Shown here piece by piece: positions 27,023 to 38,491 of a stretch of 64,000 nucleotides of DNA (its first letter is position 1; each line of letters starts with the position of its first letter). The position numbers and the translations under genes were made by a program. Source of the stretch: Sulfitobacter brevis (GTDB taxonomy: Bacteria; Pseudomonadota; Alphaproteobacteria; Rhodobacterales; Rhodobacteraceae); the NCBI RefSeq assembly GCF_900112755.1, contig NZ_FOMW01000009.1, positions 157,583 through 221,582 of the forward strand. Reading direction: 5' to 3'. The notes beneath the pieces were generated by a model. The model was given only the letters and a program-made list of their open reading frames with translations, searched no databases and had not been told where the DNA came from.

Positions 27023-28561
27023 TTAGGCTGGGAGATGAATGTTAAAGGCTTGCCGCAGCTTTTGATCAGTGTTGGGATCGAACCTTGCGGCGGCGCGTTG
27101 TCCGAGGATTTCTTGTTTGCGCGCAACGGCTTTGGCGATCAGGTCGGGCTTGTCCTTTTCGGCCCATTCCTTGGGGGAGGTCCGATCTCCGAGGCGGGGA
27201 TAGACGTGGTCTACTTCCATCCGGCTGAGCGTGGCTTCGGTGCCGAGATAATGGCCGGGGCCGCCGATACAAACTTGGCGCATCTGGTCCAGGGCGAGAG
27301 TTTCGTCATTCACCTCGATGCCGCGCACGCAACGCAGGGCTTGCCCGATGAGATCATCACCGAGAATAAGGGATTCGTGACAGAACCCGAGCAGGGAGGC
27401 ATGCATACCCGCGGCTTCATAGACCATGTTAAGCCCTGAAAGCCCCGCCATGACGTTGGAGCACATCTGCTCCCATCCGGCCTGCATATCGGGGAGTTTG
27501 CTGTCGGCGATACCTGCGGCGGCGCCGCCGGGCAGGTCGTAAAACCGGTGCATCTGCGCGCAGCCTGCGGTGAGCAGCGCCTGTTCGCCGGAGCCACCCG
27601 TCATCGCGCCTGAGCGCAGGTCGAGCCCAAAGGGCCAAGTGCCAAAGATTGCAGGGTGGCCGGGCTTCACGGCATGAACATAGACCAGACCCGCCAGACA
27701 TTCCGCAACCGCTTGCACGATTGCGCCCGCCACTGTTGAGGGGGCAGTGGCACCAGCCATGCCAGCAGAGAGTAGCAGGACCGGCATGCCGCCTTTGATC
27801 ACCGCCTCCATCACCATGCAGGATTCGGTAGCGAATTTCATCGGTGGGACGACGAAGCAGTTGGAGTTGCTGACAAAAGGCCGTTCGCGCCATTTGTCTT
27901 CACCGCCCGCCATCATGTGCAGCATCTCGAAGGCTTTGGAGACATAGGCAGGATCGGTGAAAGATGTGCCGACGTGTTTTGTGGTGCCGGAGCAGACGGC
28001 ATAGATCGTGTTGAGGTCCATCTCGAAGTTGTCGGGAATGTCACGGCAGACCATGGGGCGCTGCACGAAGTGGATATTGTCGAGCACATCGCAGATGCGG
28101 GCGGCATCGTGTAAATCCTGCACGCCACATTCGCGGTAATTGCGGCCTTCGACGTCCACCATATGGACGGCCGCCCCCGCAGTGCCGTAATGCACGCGGC
28201 TGCCCGACAGATCGAGATCGTGTCGGGGATCGCGGGCGCATAAAGTCACACTTCGGTTGGCTTTGGCCAATGTGTCTTCGACCAGCGCGCGGGGGAAGCG
28301 GATGCGCCCGTCGCTGCCTTGGATGGCACCCGCACCAGTGAGGTAGGCCACGCCCGAGGGGGGCGCATCGGCAAGCCCGATTTCTTCAAGCGCTTGCAGA
28401 GCCGCATGGTGTATGCGCTCGACATCGGCTTGGCTGAGCGGGTTATAAGTGCCGCCGGACATGCCGGGGCGCACGGGGCGAAGGTGCTGGGCCAAAGGCG
28501 CGGCGCGCGCAGCACGGCGCGCAGCGCGACCGCCGGTGCGAAGAGGAGATTGATCTGTCAT
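27023..28561 (-). CDS. Trimethylamine methyltransferase (MttB) superfamily protein, non-pyrrolysine
   Basis: MttB-superfamily enzymes move a methyl group from a quaternary or tertiary amine to a corrinoid protein. The 512 residues include an Arg/Ala-rich N-terminus, SQADVERIHHAALQALEEIGL, VHYGTAGAAVHMVDVEG and the C-terminal GGPGHYLG and EWAEKDKPDLIAKAV stretches seen in this family. The frame is open throughout with no in-frame amber codon, so it belongs to the non-pyrrolysine branch, whose substrates include glycine betaine and relatives. No corrinoid protein or reactivase gene is adjacent, so the partner must be elsewhere. Substrate not assignable. Confidence 0.86.
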   Translation of the reverse strand: MTDQSPLRTGGRAARRAARAAPLAQHLRPVRPGMSGGTYNPLSQADVERIHHAALQALEEIGLADAPPSGVAYLTGAGAIQGSDGRIRFPRALVEDTLAKANRSVTLCARDPRHDLDLSGSRVHYGTAGAAVHMVDVEGRNYRECGVQDLHDAARICDVLDNIHFVQRPMVCRDIPDNFEMDLNTIYAVCSGTTKHVGTSFTDPAYVSKAFEMLHMMAGGEDKWRERPFVSNSNCFVVPPMKFATESCMVMEAVIKGGMPVLLLSAGMAGATAPSTVAGAIVQAVAECLAGLVYVHAVKPGHPAIFGTWPFGLDLRSGAMTGGSGEQALLTAGCAQMHRFYDLPGGAAAGIADSKLPDMQAGWEQMCSNVMAGLSGLNMVYEAAGMHASLLGFCHESLILGDDLIGQALRCVRGIEVNDETLALDQMRQVCIGGPGHYLGTEATLSRMEVDHVYPRLGDRTSPKEWAEKDKPDLIAKAVARKQEILGQRAAARFDPNTDQKLRQAFNIHLPA

Positions 28562-28953
28562 GGTGTTTTCCGACTAAAGGGAATTTTGCAGGGTGGTTTA
28601 TGCGCACCCAAGCGGTGCGCCACGAGCGGCGCGGCCGCGTTCCGCCCCGATGGTGCGGCTTACCCGTGCAATGATGCATAGATAAATATTCACTTGAGCA
28701 CTCCCTGCTTTAGGGATGGTGCGAAAGCGCGGTGACAGCTTCTGTTCTGTTTGCGACGGGCCGTTCTGAATGCGACCCGTATCAACTGTTCCAGTCGGCA
28801 GGTTCCCGCCGGAACCTGTCGTAATTACGCAACAATTTGCCGAACACGGCTCTGTGATGTGCGAAACATGAAACCACTTCTTACCTGAGCGGTTGGGGAT
28901 GTGATCCGACCATCAAGCGGTCGATCCTCAAAAACTTAATGCAGGAGCAGAAA
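28562..28953. promoter_or_regulatory. Divergent intergenic region with a perfect palindrome
   Basis: This 392-bp space separates mttB from the outer-membrane protein gene. CAGGTTCC (28799-28806) and GGAACCTG (28811-28818) are exact reverse complements around CGCC, about 140 bp before the barrel gene. It could be an operator or an mRNA stem. No coding potential is evident in the rest. Confidence 0.45.
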
Positions 28954-29550
28954 ATGCAACGCACGACTAAAATTTCGTCCCTCGCCCTCACAATCGCCAC
29001 CGCTATGGGCGGCACCGCATATGCAGGCAGCCTTGCGGATGCACCGGTCGAAGCACCGGTATACGCACCCGCACCCATCGCACAGCCAGTGGTTGGCGAT
29101 TGGACCGGTTTCTACACTGGTTTGAACCTCGGCTACGCTGACGTTGACGGCCCAGGCGCATTTGACGGCGACGACATGTCTTACGGTTTCCATGCTGGTT
29201 ACGACTATGACTTCGGTCAGTTCGTTCTGGGTGGCGAACTTGAATATGACAAGACCGACCTCGATCTGGGCGGCAACGCCAATATCGACTCGATCGCCCG
29301 TGCGAAAATCAAAGGCGGCTACGACCTTGGTAACACATTGGTCTATGCAACAGCTGGTGCGGCCCGTGCCGACACAAGCTTTGGTGACGAAACAGGCAAG
29401 TTCGCCGGTGTTGGCGTCGCTTACAAAGTGACCGACCGCTACACCGTCGGCGCAGAACTGTTGGAGCACCGCTTTGACGATCTGGGCGGCGTCGCTGGCG
29501 CTGATGCAGACGCAACAACATTCAACCTGCGCGCTTCGATGCGCTTCTAA
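28954..29550 (+). CDS. Small outer-membrane beta-barrel protein
   Basis: The start is the ATG at 28954 with AGGAG 8 nt upstream; an ATG at 28939 would place this signal inside the gene. The 198 residues begin with a signal peptide (SSLALTIATAMGGTAYA), then a short Pro/Ala-rich segment (about residues 25-45), then alternating aromatic strands typical of an eight-stranded OmpA/Omp25-like barrel (WTGFYTGLNLGYAD, FGQFVLGGELEYD, LVYATAGAARAD, YTVGAELLEHRFDD). The chain ends in Phe (LRASMRF), the usual barrel-assembly signal. It is monocistronic with its own strong terminator. Role: structural or porin-like, not determined. Confidence 0.88.
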   Translation: MQRTTKISSLALTIATAMGGTAYAGSLADAPVEAPVYAPAPIAQPVVGDWTGFYTGLNLGYADVDGPGAFDGDDMSYGFHAGYDYDFGQFVLGGELEYDKTDLDLGGNANIDSIARAKIKGGYDLGNTLVYATAGAARADTSFGDETGKFAGVGVAYKVTDRYTVGAELLEHRFDDLGGVAGADADATTFNLRASMRF

Positions 29551-29583
29551 TAGCGGATTGATTGCTGCCTGAAAAAGGTGGTC

Positions 29584-29618
29584 GGGCCGGAGCGTTTAAG
29601 CGCTCCGGCCCTTTTTTT
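29584..29618 (+). terminator. Strong rho-independent terminator
   Basis: GGGCCGGAGCG (29584-29594) pairs perfectly with CGCTCCGGCCC (29601-29611) around tttaag, followed by seven T. It ends the outer-membrane protein transcript. Confidence 0.93.
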
Positions 29619-29647
29619 GTCGTACAGGTGAAAAAACTGGCTGGATC

Positions 29648-30817
29648 TTAAGCCAGACCTTCAGCAAAGCTGCACAGGGTGCGCAATGCTGCCTCGAACG
29701 CAGCGTCTTCGATGGTCATTGCGACGCGGACGTGGCCCGCAGCTGCTGAGCCAAAGCTTTCACCCGGCATGACAGCGATATGGTGGGCAGTAAGCAAGTC
29801 GTTTGCAAACTCTTCCCCGCTGCGCCCCGTCGCGCGGATATCAAGCATCAGATACATCGCACCTTGCGCCGGCACTAAGGCGACCGCATTTTGCTGCGCC
29901 AGAACCTGCTTCGCCAGCGCGCGACGGCGGCGGAACGGCTCGGCGATTTCTTCCTCCAACGCGTCGCCCCGTGTGAGGGCAAATTCGGAGGCGTCCTGAA
30001 TATAGCCCGGCACCCCGTAAGTGGTGTGGGTGGCAAGGTTGATCAGATGGGTGATGATCTCTTCGGGACCGACAATCCAGCCGCAGCGCGAACCTGTCAT
30101 AGCGTGGGACTTTGACATCGAGCCGACGACAAGGGTGCGCTCGGCCATGTCTGGCAGGGCACGCGGGCTGATGTGCTCGCCTTCCCAGACTTGCGTGTCG
30201 TAAACCTCATCCGAAATCAGCCAAAGATCGTGTTGTTTACAAACATCAGCGATCCCTTCGAGCGTCGCTTGGGAATAAACGACGCCGGTCGGGTTGTTCG
30301 GCGAGTTGACCAGCAGCGATGTCGCGCTTGCGGCATAGGGGGTGATGTCACTGGCGCGGGGTTGAAAGGCATCTTCGGGGCGGGTGCGGATCACTTGGGG
30401 GATCGCACCTACGCCACGCAGGGTACCGGGGTAGGTGGCGTAGAACGGGTCAAGATAGAGTGCGGTATCACCGACATCGCAGGTCGCCATATGGGCAGCG
30501 AATAACGCGGCCTGTCCGCCGGGGGTGATTAAAACATTTCGACGTGTAGTCGGCACGCCAGTGCGTTTTTGAACCCGCGCTGCAACCGTGTCGCGCAGCG
30601 AGGTGGTGCCCGGAACGGCTGCATAACCGGTATGGCCGGCCATTGCGGCGCGGTGCATGTCTTGCAAGATCGGGGCTGCGGTTCGGATGTCGTGCTCACC
30701 GATGGTAAGTTCGGTCACCGCAGTGCCTTGCGCGATCATATCGCGGGCGCGGTTGAAGACGTCCCATCCATCCGAGCCGCCGCCGAGTAGTCCGCTGATC
30801 CGCTTTGATATTTGCAT
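29648..30817 (-). CDS. PLP-dependent class I/II aminotransferase
   Basis: The ATG at 30817 follows a textbook CAGGAGGTG at 7 nt, giving 389 residues; the open frame upstream has no family sequence. The cofactor lysine is in SMSKSHAMTGSRCGW near residue 233. NSPNNPTGVVYSQ and LISDEVYD hold the PLP ring, and HVRVAMT near the end has the carboxylate-binding Arg. It resembles aspartate/aromatic-type aminotransferases of fold type I, but the specificity is not readable. It is divergent from cysS and ends convergently with the outer-membrane protein gene. Confidence 0.87.
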   Translation of the reverse strand: MQISKRISGLLGGGSDGWDVFNRARDMIAQGTAVTELTIGEHDIRTAAPILQDMHRAAMAGHTGYAAVPGTTSLRDTVAARVQKRTGVPTTRRNVLITPGGQAALFAAHMATCDVGDTALYLDPFYATYPGTLRGVGAIPQVIRTRPEDAFQPRASDITPYAASATSLLVNSPNNPTGVVYSQATLEGIADVCKQHDLWLISDEVYDTQVWEGEHISPRALPDMAERTLVVGSMSKSHAMTGSRCGWIVGPEEIITHLINLATHTTYGVPGYIQDASEFALTRGDALEEEIAEPFRRRRALAKQVLAQQNAVALVPAQGAMYLMLDIRATGRSGEEFANDLLTAHHIAVMPGESFGSAAAGHVRVAMTIEDAAFEAALRTLCSFAEGLA

Positions 30818-31120
30818 GCTGCACCTCCTGAGATTTGAAGCGGCAGGGACGCAGAGGCAGGGTATTTTGTCAATCGGCGTCGCGCAGCGCGGCGGAGGTT
30901 GACAGGTGCGCTGCACCCGGACCGTATGATATATTTAAGCTCAGAACGAGTGAAGACTTGGCGGCGCAGAGCGGTGTTGCTATGGTCGGCGGCATGAACA
31001 TGCGTGCTGACATTATGTGCTGTACGATCTGCTGAGAGAACTCTCGCGGGCCGTTGTACATGTTTTCATCCAGACGAAACTATGCAAAGTCCGCGCAACA
31101 CTTGCGTAAGGACGCCCGCG
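30818..31120. other. Divergent intergenic region, aminotransferase-cysS
   Basis: This 303-bp space must hold the promoters of both divergent genes. I see no further gene, T-box-like leader or clear operator in it. Confidence 0.4.
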
Positions 31121-32506
31121 ATGACCACGATCAAGCTGCATAACACCATGACGCGCCGCAAAGAGGCGTTTGTGCCGATCGATCCGCAGGACGTGCGGAT
31201 GTATGTCTGCGGGCCGACAGTTTATGATCGGGCGCATCTGGGCAATGCGCGTCCGGTGATTGTGTTTGATGTGCTGTATCGGTTGTTGCGCCACGTCTAT
31301 GGCGCGAACCATGTGAATTATGTGCGCAATTTCACCGATGTAGATGACAAGATTAACGCAAAGTCTGCGCAAACCGGCCGCGAGATCGGGGATATCACGG
31401 ATGAGACGGTTTCGTGGTTTCTGGAGGATATGGCGCAGGTCGGGGCGCTGGAACCCAATGCAATGCCGCGGGCGACGCAGTATATTGTTCAGATGGTCGC
31501 GATGATCGAGGACCTGATTGCCCGTGGCCATGCCTATGCGGCGCAGGGGCATGTGCTGTTTTCGGTCGACAGTTACGCTCAGTATGGTGCGCTATCGGGG
31601 CGGTCAGTGGATGATATGATTGCTGGCGCGCGGGTAGAAGTCGCGCCCTACAAGCGTGATCCGATGGATTTTGTGTTGTGGAAACCGTCGGATGAGGCCA
31701 CGCCGGGCTGGGAAAGCCCTTGGGGGCGCGGCCGTCCGGGCTGGCATATCGAGTGTTCGGCAATGGCGGCGGAACTGCTCGGTACACAGTTCGACATTCA
31801 TGGCGGCGGCAATGACCTGCAGTTTCCGCATCACGAGAACGAAATCGCCCAGTCGCGCTGTGCCGGACACGGGTTTGCCAATGTGTGGCTGCACAACGAG
31901 ATGTTGCAGGTTGAGGGGAAGAAGATGTCCAAATCCTTGGGCAATTTCTTTACCGTGCGGGACTTGCTGGATCAGGGCGTGCCCGGCGAGGTGATCCGCT
32001 TTGTGATGCTCTCGACGCATTATCGCAAGCCGATGGATTGGACAGAGAAGAAGCGGGTGGAAGCGGAACAAACGCTGAAGAAGTGGTTTCGTCAGATCGG
32101 ACTTTCAACTGCCACGCTCGATGGGTCTGTTCATCGTGGGACTATCGAAGCAATCGCTGATGATCTGAACACGCCGGAAGTGATTTCCAACCTTCATGCG
32201 CTTTCCAATGCGGGTGATTTTTCCCAGCTAAGAAAATCACTGTATCTGCTGGGCCTGTTTGACGGACAGATACCGAAATGGGCCAGAGTGGAGGGTTTCA
32301 GTGATGCAGAGACTGGTCTGATCCGCGATCTTCTCAACAGGCGGGAGATTGCGCGGGGTGACCGCGACTTTGCCAAAGCCGATCTTTTGCGTGATGGGCT
32401 GCTGGATGCAGGCGTAGGAATTAAGGACACAGCCACTGAACCCGAATTTGAGCGACTGTCAAATTTCGACATTAACAAGCTTGATGGATTATGGGGCAGC
32501 TCATGA
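31121..32506 (+). CDS. cysS: Cysteinyl-tRNA synthetase
   Basis: CysS charges tRNA-Cys. The ATG at 31121 ([15 protein letters not shown]) gives 461 residues, matching the family; the open frame upstream to 31004 is not family-like. Class I signatures are [16 protein letters not shown] with the zinc-ligand Cys and the HIGH-equivalent HLGN, further zinc ligands in WHIECSAMA and HHENE, and KMSKSLGN as the KMSKS loop near residue 271. The stop overlaps the cimA start by 4 nt, so CysS heads a four-gene coupled run (cysS-cimA-methyltransferase-squalene/phytoene-synthase-like). Confidence 0.96.
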   Translation: MTTIKLHNTMTRRKEAFVPIDPQDVRMYVCGPTVYDRAHLGNARPVIVFDVLYRLLRHVYGANHVNYVRNFTDVDDKINAKSAQTGREIGDITDETVSWFLEDMAQVGALEPNAMPRATQYIVQMVAMIEDLIARGHAYAAQGHVLFSVDSYAQYGALSGRSVDDMIAGARVEVAPYKRDPMDFVLWKPSDEATPGWESPWGRGRPGWHIECSAMAAELLGTQFDIHGGGNDLQFPHHENEIAQSRCAGHGFANVWLHNEMLQVEGKKMSKSLGNFFTVRDLLDQGVPGEVIRFVMLSTHYRKPMDWTEKKRVEAEQTLKKWFRQIGLSTATLDGSVHRGTIEAIADDLNTPEVISNLHALSNAGDFSQLRKSLYLLGLFDGQIPKWARVEGFSDAETGLIRDLLNRREIARGDRDFAKADLLRDGLLDAGVGIKDTATEPEFERLSNFDINKLDGLWGSS

Positions 32507-34128
32507 CTGAGCGCCTCTACCTCTATGATACAACCCTGCGGGACGGCCAGCAGACCCAAGGCGTGCAATTTTCCACGGAAGAGAAGCGTGCGATTGCGAC
32601 GGCGCTGGATGCCTTGGGGGTTGATTATATTGAAGGTGGCTGGCCCGGAGCGAACCCGACCGACAGTGCATTTTTCGACGATGCGCCCAAGACCCGTGCT
32701 TGCCTAACCGCTTTTGGCATGACCAAGCGCACTGGTATTTCAGCTCAGAATGACGACGTGCTGGCGGGTGTGTTGAATGCAGGCACACAGGCGGTTTGTC
32801 TGGTCGGCAAGACCCATGATTTCCATGTGACGACGGCGCTTGGCATCACCCTGGCGGAGAACGCCGAGAACATCGCCAAATCGGTGGCCCATCTGGTGGC
32901 GCAGGGCCGCGAGGCGCTGTTTGATGCCGAGCATTTCTTTGATGGCTACCGCGCCAATCCCGACTATGCGCTACAGACGATCCGCGCGGCCTATGATGCC
33001 GGTGCGCGGTGGATTGTGCTCTGTGATACCAATGGCGGCACCCTGCCAGCCGAGGTCGGGCGGATTACCTCTGAAGTGATCGAAGCGGGGATTCCGGGCG
33101 ATTATTTGGGCATCCACACCCATAATGACACTGAAAATGCCGTTGCCTGCACTCTGGCTGCGGTTGATGCGGGCGCACGGCAAGTGCAGGGCACGCTGAA
33201 TGGGTTGGGGGAGCGTTGTGGCAATGCCAATCTGACCGCTTTGATCCCGATTTTGCTGCTCAAAGAGCCTTACGCAAGCCGCTATGTGACCGGTGTCAGC
33301 CTGGACGCGCTTGAGGGTTTGACGCGCACCAGCAGGATGCTGGATGAAATCCTTAACCGCGTGCCGATGAAACAGGCGGCCTTTGTCGGTTCCTCTGCCT
33401 TTGCCCATAAGGCGGGGCTGCACGCCAGTGCGATCCTCAAAGATCCGACAACCTATGAACATATTGATCCTGCCGTAGTCGGTAATGTGCGGATCATTCC
33501 GATGTCCAACCAGGCGGGGCAGTCGAATTTGCGGCGACGCTTGGCTTCGGCAGGGCTGGAGGTTGCTTCGGGTGATCCGGCGCTGGCGCGTATCTTGGAA
33601 GAGGTGAAGGCACGCGAGTCCGAAGGCTATAGCTATGACACCGCGCAGGCCAGTTTCGAGTTGCTGGCGCGGGCAGCCTTGGGGCGGATGCCGGACCTCT
33701 TCGAGGTCAAGCGCTACCGTGTCACGGTGGAGCGGCGCAAGAACAAGTACGACAAGATGGTCAGCCTGTCCGAGGCCGTGGTGGTGGTGAAGGTGGACGG
33801 CGAGAAGCGTCTGTCCGTGAGCGAGTCGATGGATGAGGACGGCTCGGACCGTGGTCCGGTCAACGCGCTGTCCAAGGCGCTGGTGAAGGATTTGGGGCAG
33901 TATTCGTCGACTTTGGATGACATGCGACTGGTCGACTTCAAGGTGCGCATCACCCAAGGCGGAACCGAGGCGGTGACCCGCGTGATCATCGACAGCGAAG
34001 ACGGGCAGGGGCAGCGGTGGTCCACCGTGGGTGTCTCCGCGAATATCGTGGATGCCTCTTTCGAGGCCTTGCTGGATGCGATCCGTTGGAAGCTGATCCG
34101 TGATACCAGCGCAGGGAAAACCGCATGA
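32503..34128 (+). CDS. cimA: (R)-citramalate synthase
   Basis: CimA condenses pyruvate and acetyl-CoA to citramalate, the threonine-independent entry to isoleucine. The 541 residues have the HMG-CoA-lyase-like barrel ([14 protein letters not shown] with the catalytic Arg-Asp, [11 protein letters not shown] with the metal His pair, [15 protein letters not shown]) and a C-terminal LeuA-dimer regulatory domain from about residue 390. The wording DTTLRDGxQ with [13 protein letters not shown] fits CimA rather than LeuA. Start and stop each overlap the neighbours by 4 nt. The regulatory domain suggests feedback by isoleucine, as known for relatives. Confidence 0.92.
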   Translation: MTERLYLYDTTLRDGQQTQGVQFSTEEKRAIATALDALGVDYIEGGWPGANPTDSAFFDDAPKTRACLTAFGMTKRTGISAQNDDVLAGVLNAGTQAVCLVGKTHDFHVTTALGITLAENAENIAKSVAHLVAQGREALFDAEHFFDGYRANPDYALQTIRAAYDAGARWIVLCDTNGGTLPAEVGRITSEVIEAGIPGDYLGIHTHNDTENAVACTLAAVDAGARQVQGTLNGLGERCGNANLTALIPILLLKEPYASRYVTGVSLDALEGLTRTSRMLDEILNRVPMKQAAFVGSSAFAHKAGLHASAILKDPTTYEHIDPAVVGNVRIIPMSNQAGQSNLRRRLASAGLEVASGDPALARILEEVKARESEGYSYDTAQASFELLARAALGRMPDLFEVKRYRVTVERRKNKYDKMVSLSEAVVVVKVDGEKRLSVSESMDEDGSDRGPVNALSKALVKDLGQYSSTLDDMRLVDFKVRITQGGTEAVTRVIIDSEDGQGQRWSTVGVSANIVDASFEALLDAIRWKLIRDTSAGKTA

Positions 34129-34844
34129 CCGACACGTTGGCAGCTTTCTACACATTGCACCGCGATCTGCCACGCGAAGGACCGGGCGAGGCGGCAGATG
34201 TGGCTTGGGCGGCGCAGGCTGCGGGGTTGAAGGCGCGGGCCGAGATTGCCGATGTCGGCTGCGGCCCCGGCGGCGATGTGGCAGCGCTTTTGCAGGCCGC
34301 TCCGCAGGGGCATGTCACTGCCTTGGACAAGACCGAGCATTATGTGCAGGCCGCGCGCGCCCTTTGGCAGGCTGATCCGCGGGTTACGGTCTTGCAGGCT
34401 GATATGGCGCGGATCATGAATCCCTACGATATGATCTGGTGCGCGGGCGCGGTGTATTTTCTCGGCATCACCGAGGCGTTGAAGATGTGGCGCAAATCAT
34501 TGCGGGCGGGCGGGGCAGTGGCCTTTAGCGAGCCTTGCTGGTTTACCGATAATCCTTCGTCCGAAGCGCAAGCCGTTTGGGCGGAATACCCGCAGATGAC
34601 CAATGCTGCAGGCATTGCCCAACGTGTGACGGATGCAGGGTTTGGTGTGGTGGCGACGCGTAAGCTGTCTGATGCTGCTTGGGAGGCCTATTACGGGCCG
34701 CTAGAGGCGCGGATTGCGGCGCTGCGCCCGCAGGCAGATGCGGCGTTGCAGACAGTGTTAGGTGAGGCCGAGGCCGAAGCGGCAGCTTGGCGCAAACATC
34801 GCGACAGTTTTGGATATTTGCTGACGGTAGCCCGACCCCGATGA
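34125..34844 (+). CDS. Class I SAM-dependent methyltransferase
   Basis: The 239-residue protein carries motif I IADVGCGPGGDVAALL near residue 42, an acidic end to strand 2 (TALDKTEH), VLQADMARI and the motif-IV-like IWCAGAVYFLGI. These mark a small-molecule Rossmann methyltransferase. Start and stop each overlap the adjacent genes (ATGA). The substrate is unknown; linkage to cimA and a squalene/phytoene-synthase-like gene is tight but gives no direct clue. Confidence 0.83.
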   Translation: MTDTLAAFYTLHRDLPREGPGEAADVAWAAQAAGLKARAEIADVGCGPGGDVAALLQAAPQGHVTALDKTEHYVQAARALWQADPRVTVLQADMARIMNPYDMIWCAGAVYFLGITEALKMWRKSLRAGGAVAFSEPCWFTDNPSSEAQAVWAEYPQMTNAAGIAQRVTDAGFGVVATRKLSDAAWEAYYGPLEARIAALRPQADAALQTVLGEAEAEAAAWRKHRDSFGYLLTVARPR

Positions 34845-35617
34845 GTTTTGACGATGATCTGAATGCCTGCGCTGCATTGGTAGAGCGTGGCGATCCGCTG
34901 CGCTTTCGCGCGGCAATGGCAGCCCCTGTGGCAGCGCGGCGGCTGCTGTTCCCGCTCTATGCCTTTAATTTTGAGGTCGCCCGCGCTCCTTGGCTCACCA
35001 AGGAGTCGATGATTGCCGAGATGCGCCTGCAGTGGTGGCGCGATATCTGCACGCAGATTGCGCAGGGTGAGGCCGTGCGGCGGCATGAGGTGGCAACGCC
35101 ATTGGCCAAGGCTGTGACGTCTGAGGATGCCGCATTGCTGGACGAGCTTGTCGCGGCGCGGCGCTGGGACATCTACCGCGACCCTTTTGAAGACACCGCG
35201 CATCTGGAACGTTATATCGACCAGACCTCGGGCAACCTGACTTGGGTGGCTGTGCGGCGCTTGGGCGCGGCGAATGAGGCAGTGGTACGCGATGCAGCCT
35301 ATGCTGCGGGGATAGCGGGATGGCTCAAGGCGATCCCCGAGTTGGAGGCCGCGGGGCGGATACCGCTGCTGGATGGCACTGCCGATGGCCTGCGCGATCT
35401 GGCTGGCGGGGCGCTCAAGCGGCTAGAGAAAGCCCGCACCCGCCGCGGTGCCGTGTCCCGTGCGGCAGCGGTTGGGCTGCTTCACATTGGTGCGGCGGCA
35501 CCAGTCTTGCGGGCGGCAATCGCCGATCCGCGTCGTGTGGCCTTGGATACGCTGCCCGATCCGGTGCAAGTGGACCGCTTGCGGATCGGCTGGCGGGCGT
35601 TGACGGGGCGTTGGTGA
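34841..35617 (+). CDS. Squalene/phytoene synthase family protein
   Basis: The ATG at 34841 overlaps the methyltransferase stop; 258 residues. It carries PLYAFNFEVARAPW near residue 45 and MRLQWWRDICTQI around 72 in place of the first DxxxD region, and YIDQTSGNLTWVAVRRLG in the region of the second. Aspartates of the prenyl-diphosphate site are partly replaced, as in NDUFAF6-like relatives that assist respiratory complex I assembly rather than make terpenes. I therefore favour a non-biosynthetic or altered role, with squalene/phytoene synthesis as the alternative. It is the last gene of the coupled run. Confidence 0.78.
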   Translation: MSFDDDLNACAALVERGDPLRFRAAMAAPVAARRLLFPLYAFNFEVARAPWLTKESMIAEMRLQWWRDICTQIAQGEAVRRHEVATPLAKAVTSEDAALLDELVAARRWDIYRDPFEDTAHLERYIDQTSGNLTWVAVRRLGAANEAVVRDAAYAAGIAGWLKAIPELEAAGRIPLLDGTADGLRDLAGGALKRLEKARTRRGAVSRAAAVGLLHIGAAAPVLRAAIADPRRVALDTLPDPVQVDRLRIGWRALTGRW

Positions 35618-35770
35618 TACCGACTTTACGCGGGCGGCCTTCAGGCTTTCAGCGGTCAAATTGCAGGTGCCCTGCACGAATGGCACGCAGATGCGCAAAT
35701 CTTGGCCAATTTCCGCCCCGAACGGTCTTTCCATCCTGACACATCCGTGAAATAGCAAACCGCCAAGTGA

Positions 35771-37240
<1,470 letters not shown>

Positions 37241-37290
37241 AGTACCGTGATTAGTTCCAGATTGATAATCGCCACCGCTGTGGGCGCAAC

Positions 37291-38451
37291 GTGACCCCGG
37301 GCGCGCGGGTCTCGGCCGCGATAGAAGTTTTAGCCGTAATGGAAGACGGACTTGCCGCAGAGCAGGCCCTGACCCGTTGGGCGCGCAACAGCCGCTTTGC
37401 AGGGTCCAAGGACCGTGCGGCAGTGCGCGACCACGTCTTTGACGTTTTGCGGAGCAAACTGACGGCCGCGCAACTGGGTGGCGGCGCTTCGCCGCGCGCG
37501 CTGCTGATCGGCAATCTCCGCGCGCAAGGCATTGATCTGGAAACAATCTTTAACGGTGTCGGGCATGCGCCTGTACCGCTCAGCGAAGACGAGCAAATCG
37601 TGCCCGCCGCCACGCATGATCCAGCGATTACGTGGAACCTGCCAGCCTGGCTGACACCGCTTTTTGAGGCGGGATTGGGAGACAGCGCGGCTGCGACGGC
37701 AATGGCGCTGCAATCGCGTGCCCCGATCACGTTGCGGGTCAATCTGGCGCGGATCACGCCCTTGGCCGCGCAGGAGATGCTGCAGAGTGAAGGCGTCGAA
37801 ACCATTGATAATCCGCTTTGTTTCGGCGCGCTAACTGTGACGGATGGACAACGCAAGATCAGGAACTCCCAAGGATATCTTGAAGGTCTGGTCGAGTTTC
37901 AGGACGCCGCAAGCCAAGCCGTTGTCGGCATTATGCCGCAAGGTGGCACGGTGCTGGATTACTGCGCAGGCGGCGGTGGTAAGGCTTTGGCGCTGGCGAT
38001 GGACAGCACGCGAAAGGTCTTTGCCCATGACGTCAACTCTGGCCGGCTAGCTGATTTGCCGCCACGTGCCGAACGCGCCGAGGCCGAAGTGGCCATACTG
38101 GAGACAGTAGACCTTTCCACTGCCGCGCCATTCGACGTGGTTTTATGCGATGCGCCCTGCTCCGGCTCGGGCGCGTGGCGCCGCGCGGCGGAGGCGAAGT
38201 GGAACTTGACGCCCGAACGCCTAGAAGAATTGACTAAAATTCAGGATGAAATCTTGGACGATGCGGCAAAACTGGTCGGCCAGGAGGGGCTTTTGGCCTA
38301 TGCCACTTGTTCGGTGTTCAAGTCCGAGAACGAAGATCGCATTGCCGCATTCCATGCCCGCAATTCAGGCTGGGAGACCAAGCTTTCGCGGCGCTTTTCG
38401 GTCGACGCTTGGGGTGACGGATTTTTCACGGCGCATCTTGTGCGTGTTTAA
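37291..38451 (+). CDS. RsmB-like 16S rRNA (cytosine-C5) methyltransferase
   Basis: This 386-residue enzyme of the RsmB/NOL1 family methylates a cytosine in small-subunit rRNA. An N-terminal NusB-like helical domain (AAIEVLAVMEDGLAAEQAL, SKDRAAVRDHVFDVL) precedes the methyltransferase fold. SAM motif I is VLDYCAGGGGKALALA, and the two catalytic cysteines are in DAPCSGSGAWRR and YATCSVF. It begins with GTG at 37291, 50 nt after guaB, without a strong ribosome site; MTPGARVSAAIE is the family-like N-terminus. Confidence 0.9.
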   Translation: MTPGARVSAAIEVLAVMEDGLAAEQALTRWARNSRFAGSKDRAAVRDHVFDVLRSKLTAAQLGGGASPRALLIGNLRAQGIDLETIFNGVGHAPVPLSEDEQIVPAATHDPAITWNLPAWLTPLFEAGLGDSAAATAMALQSRAPITLRVNLARITPLAAQEMLQSEGVETIDNPLCFGALTVTDGQRKIRNSQGYLEGLVEFQDAASQAVVGIMPQGGTVLDYCAGGGGKALALAMDSTRKVFAHDVNSGRLADLPPRAERAEAEVAILETVDLSTAAPFDVVLCDAPCSGSGAWRRAAEAKWNLTPERLEELTKIQDEILDDAAKLVGQEGLLAYATCSVFKSENEDRIAAFHARNSGWETKLSRRFSVDAWGDGFFTAHLVRV

Positions 38452-38491
38452 AACCATAAATCTGCACTTTTAGGCAGCAATCCTAGGATGG

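Noticed and set aside
27023..28561. Pyrrolysine-containing MttB
   Set aside because: The frame has no in-frame amber codon and no pyl genes are visible.
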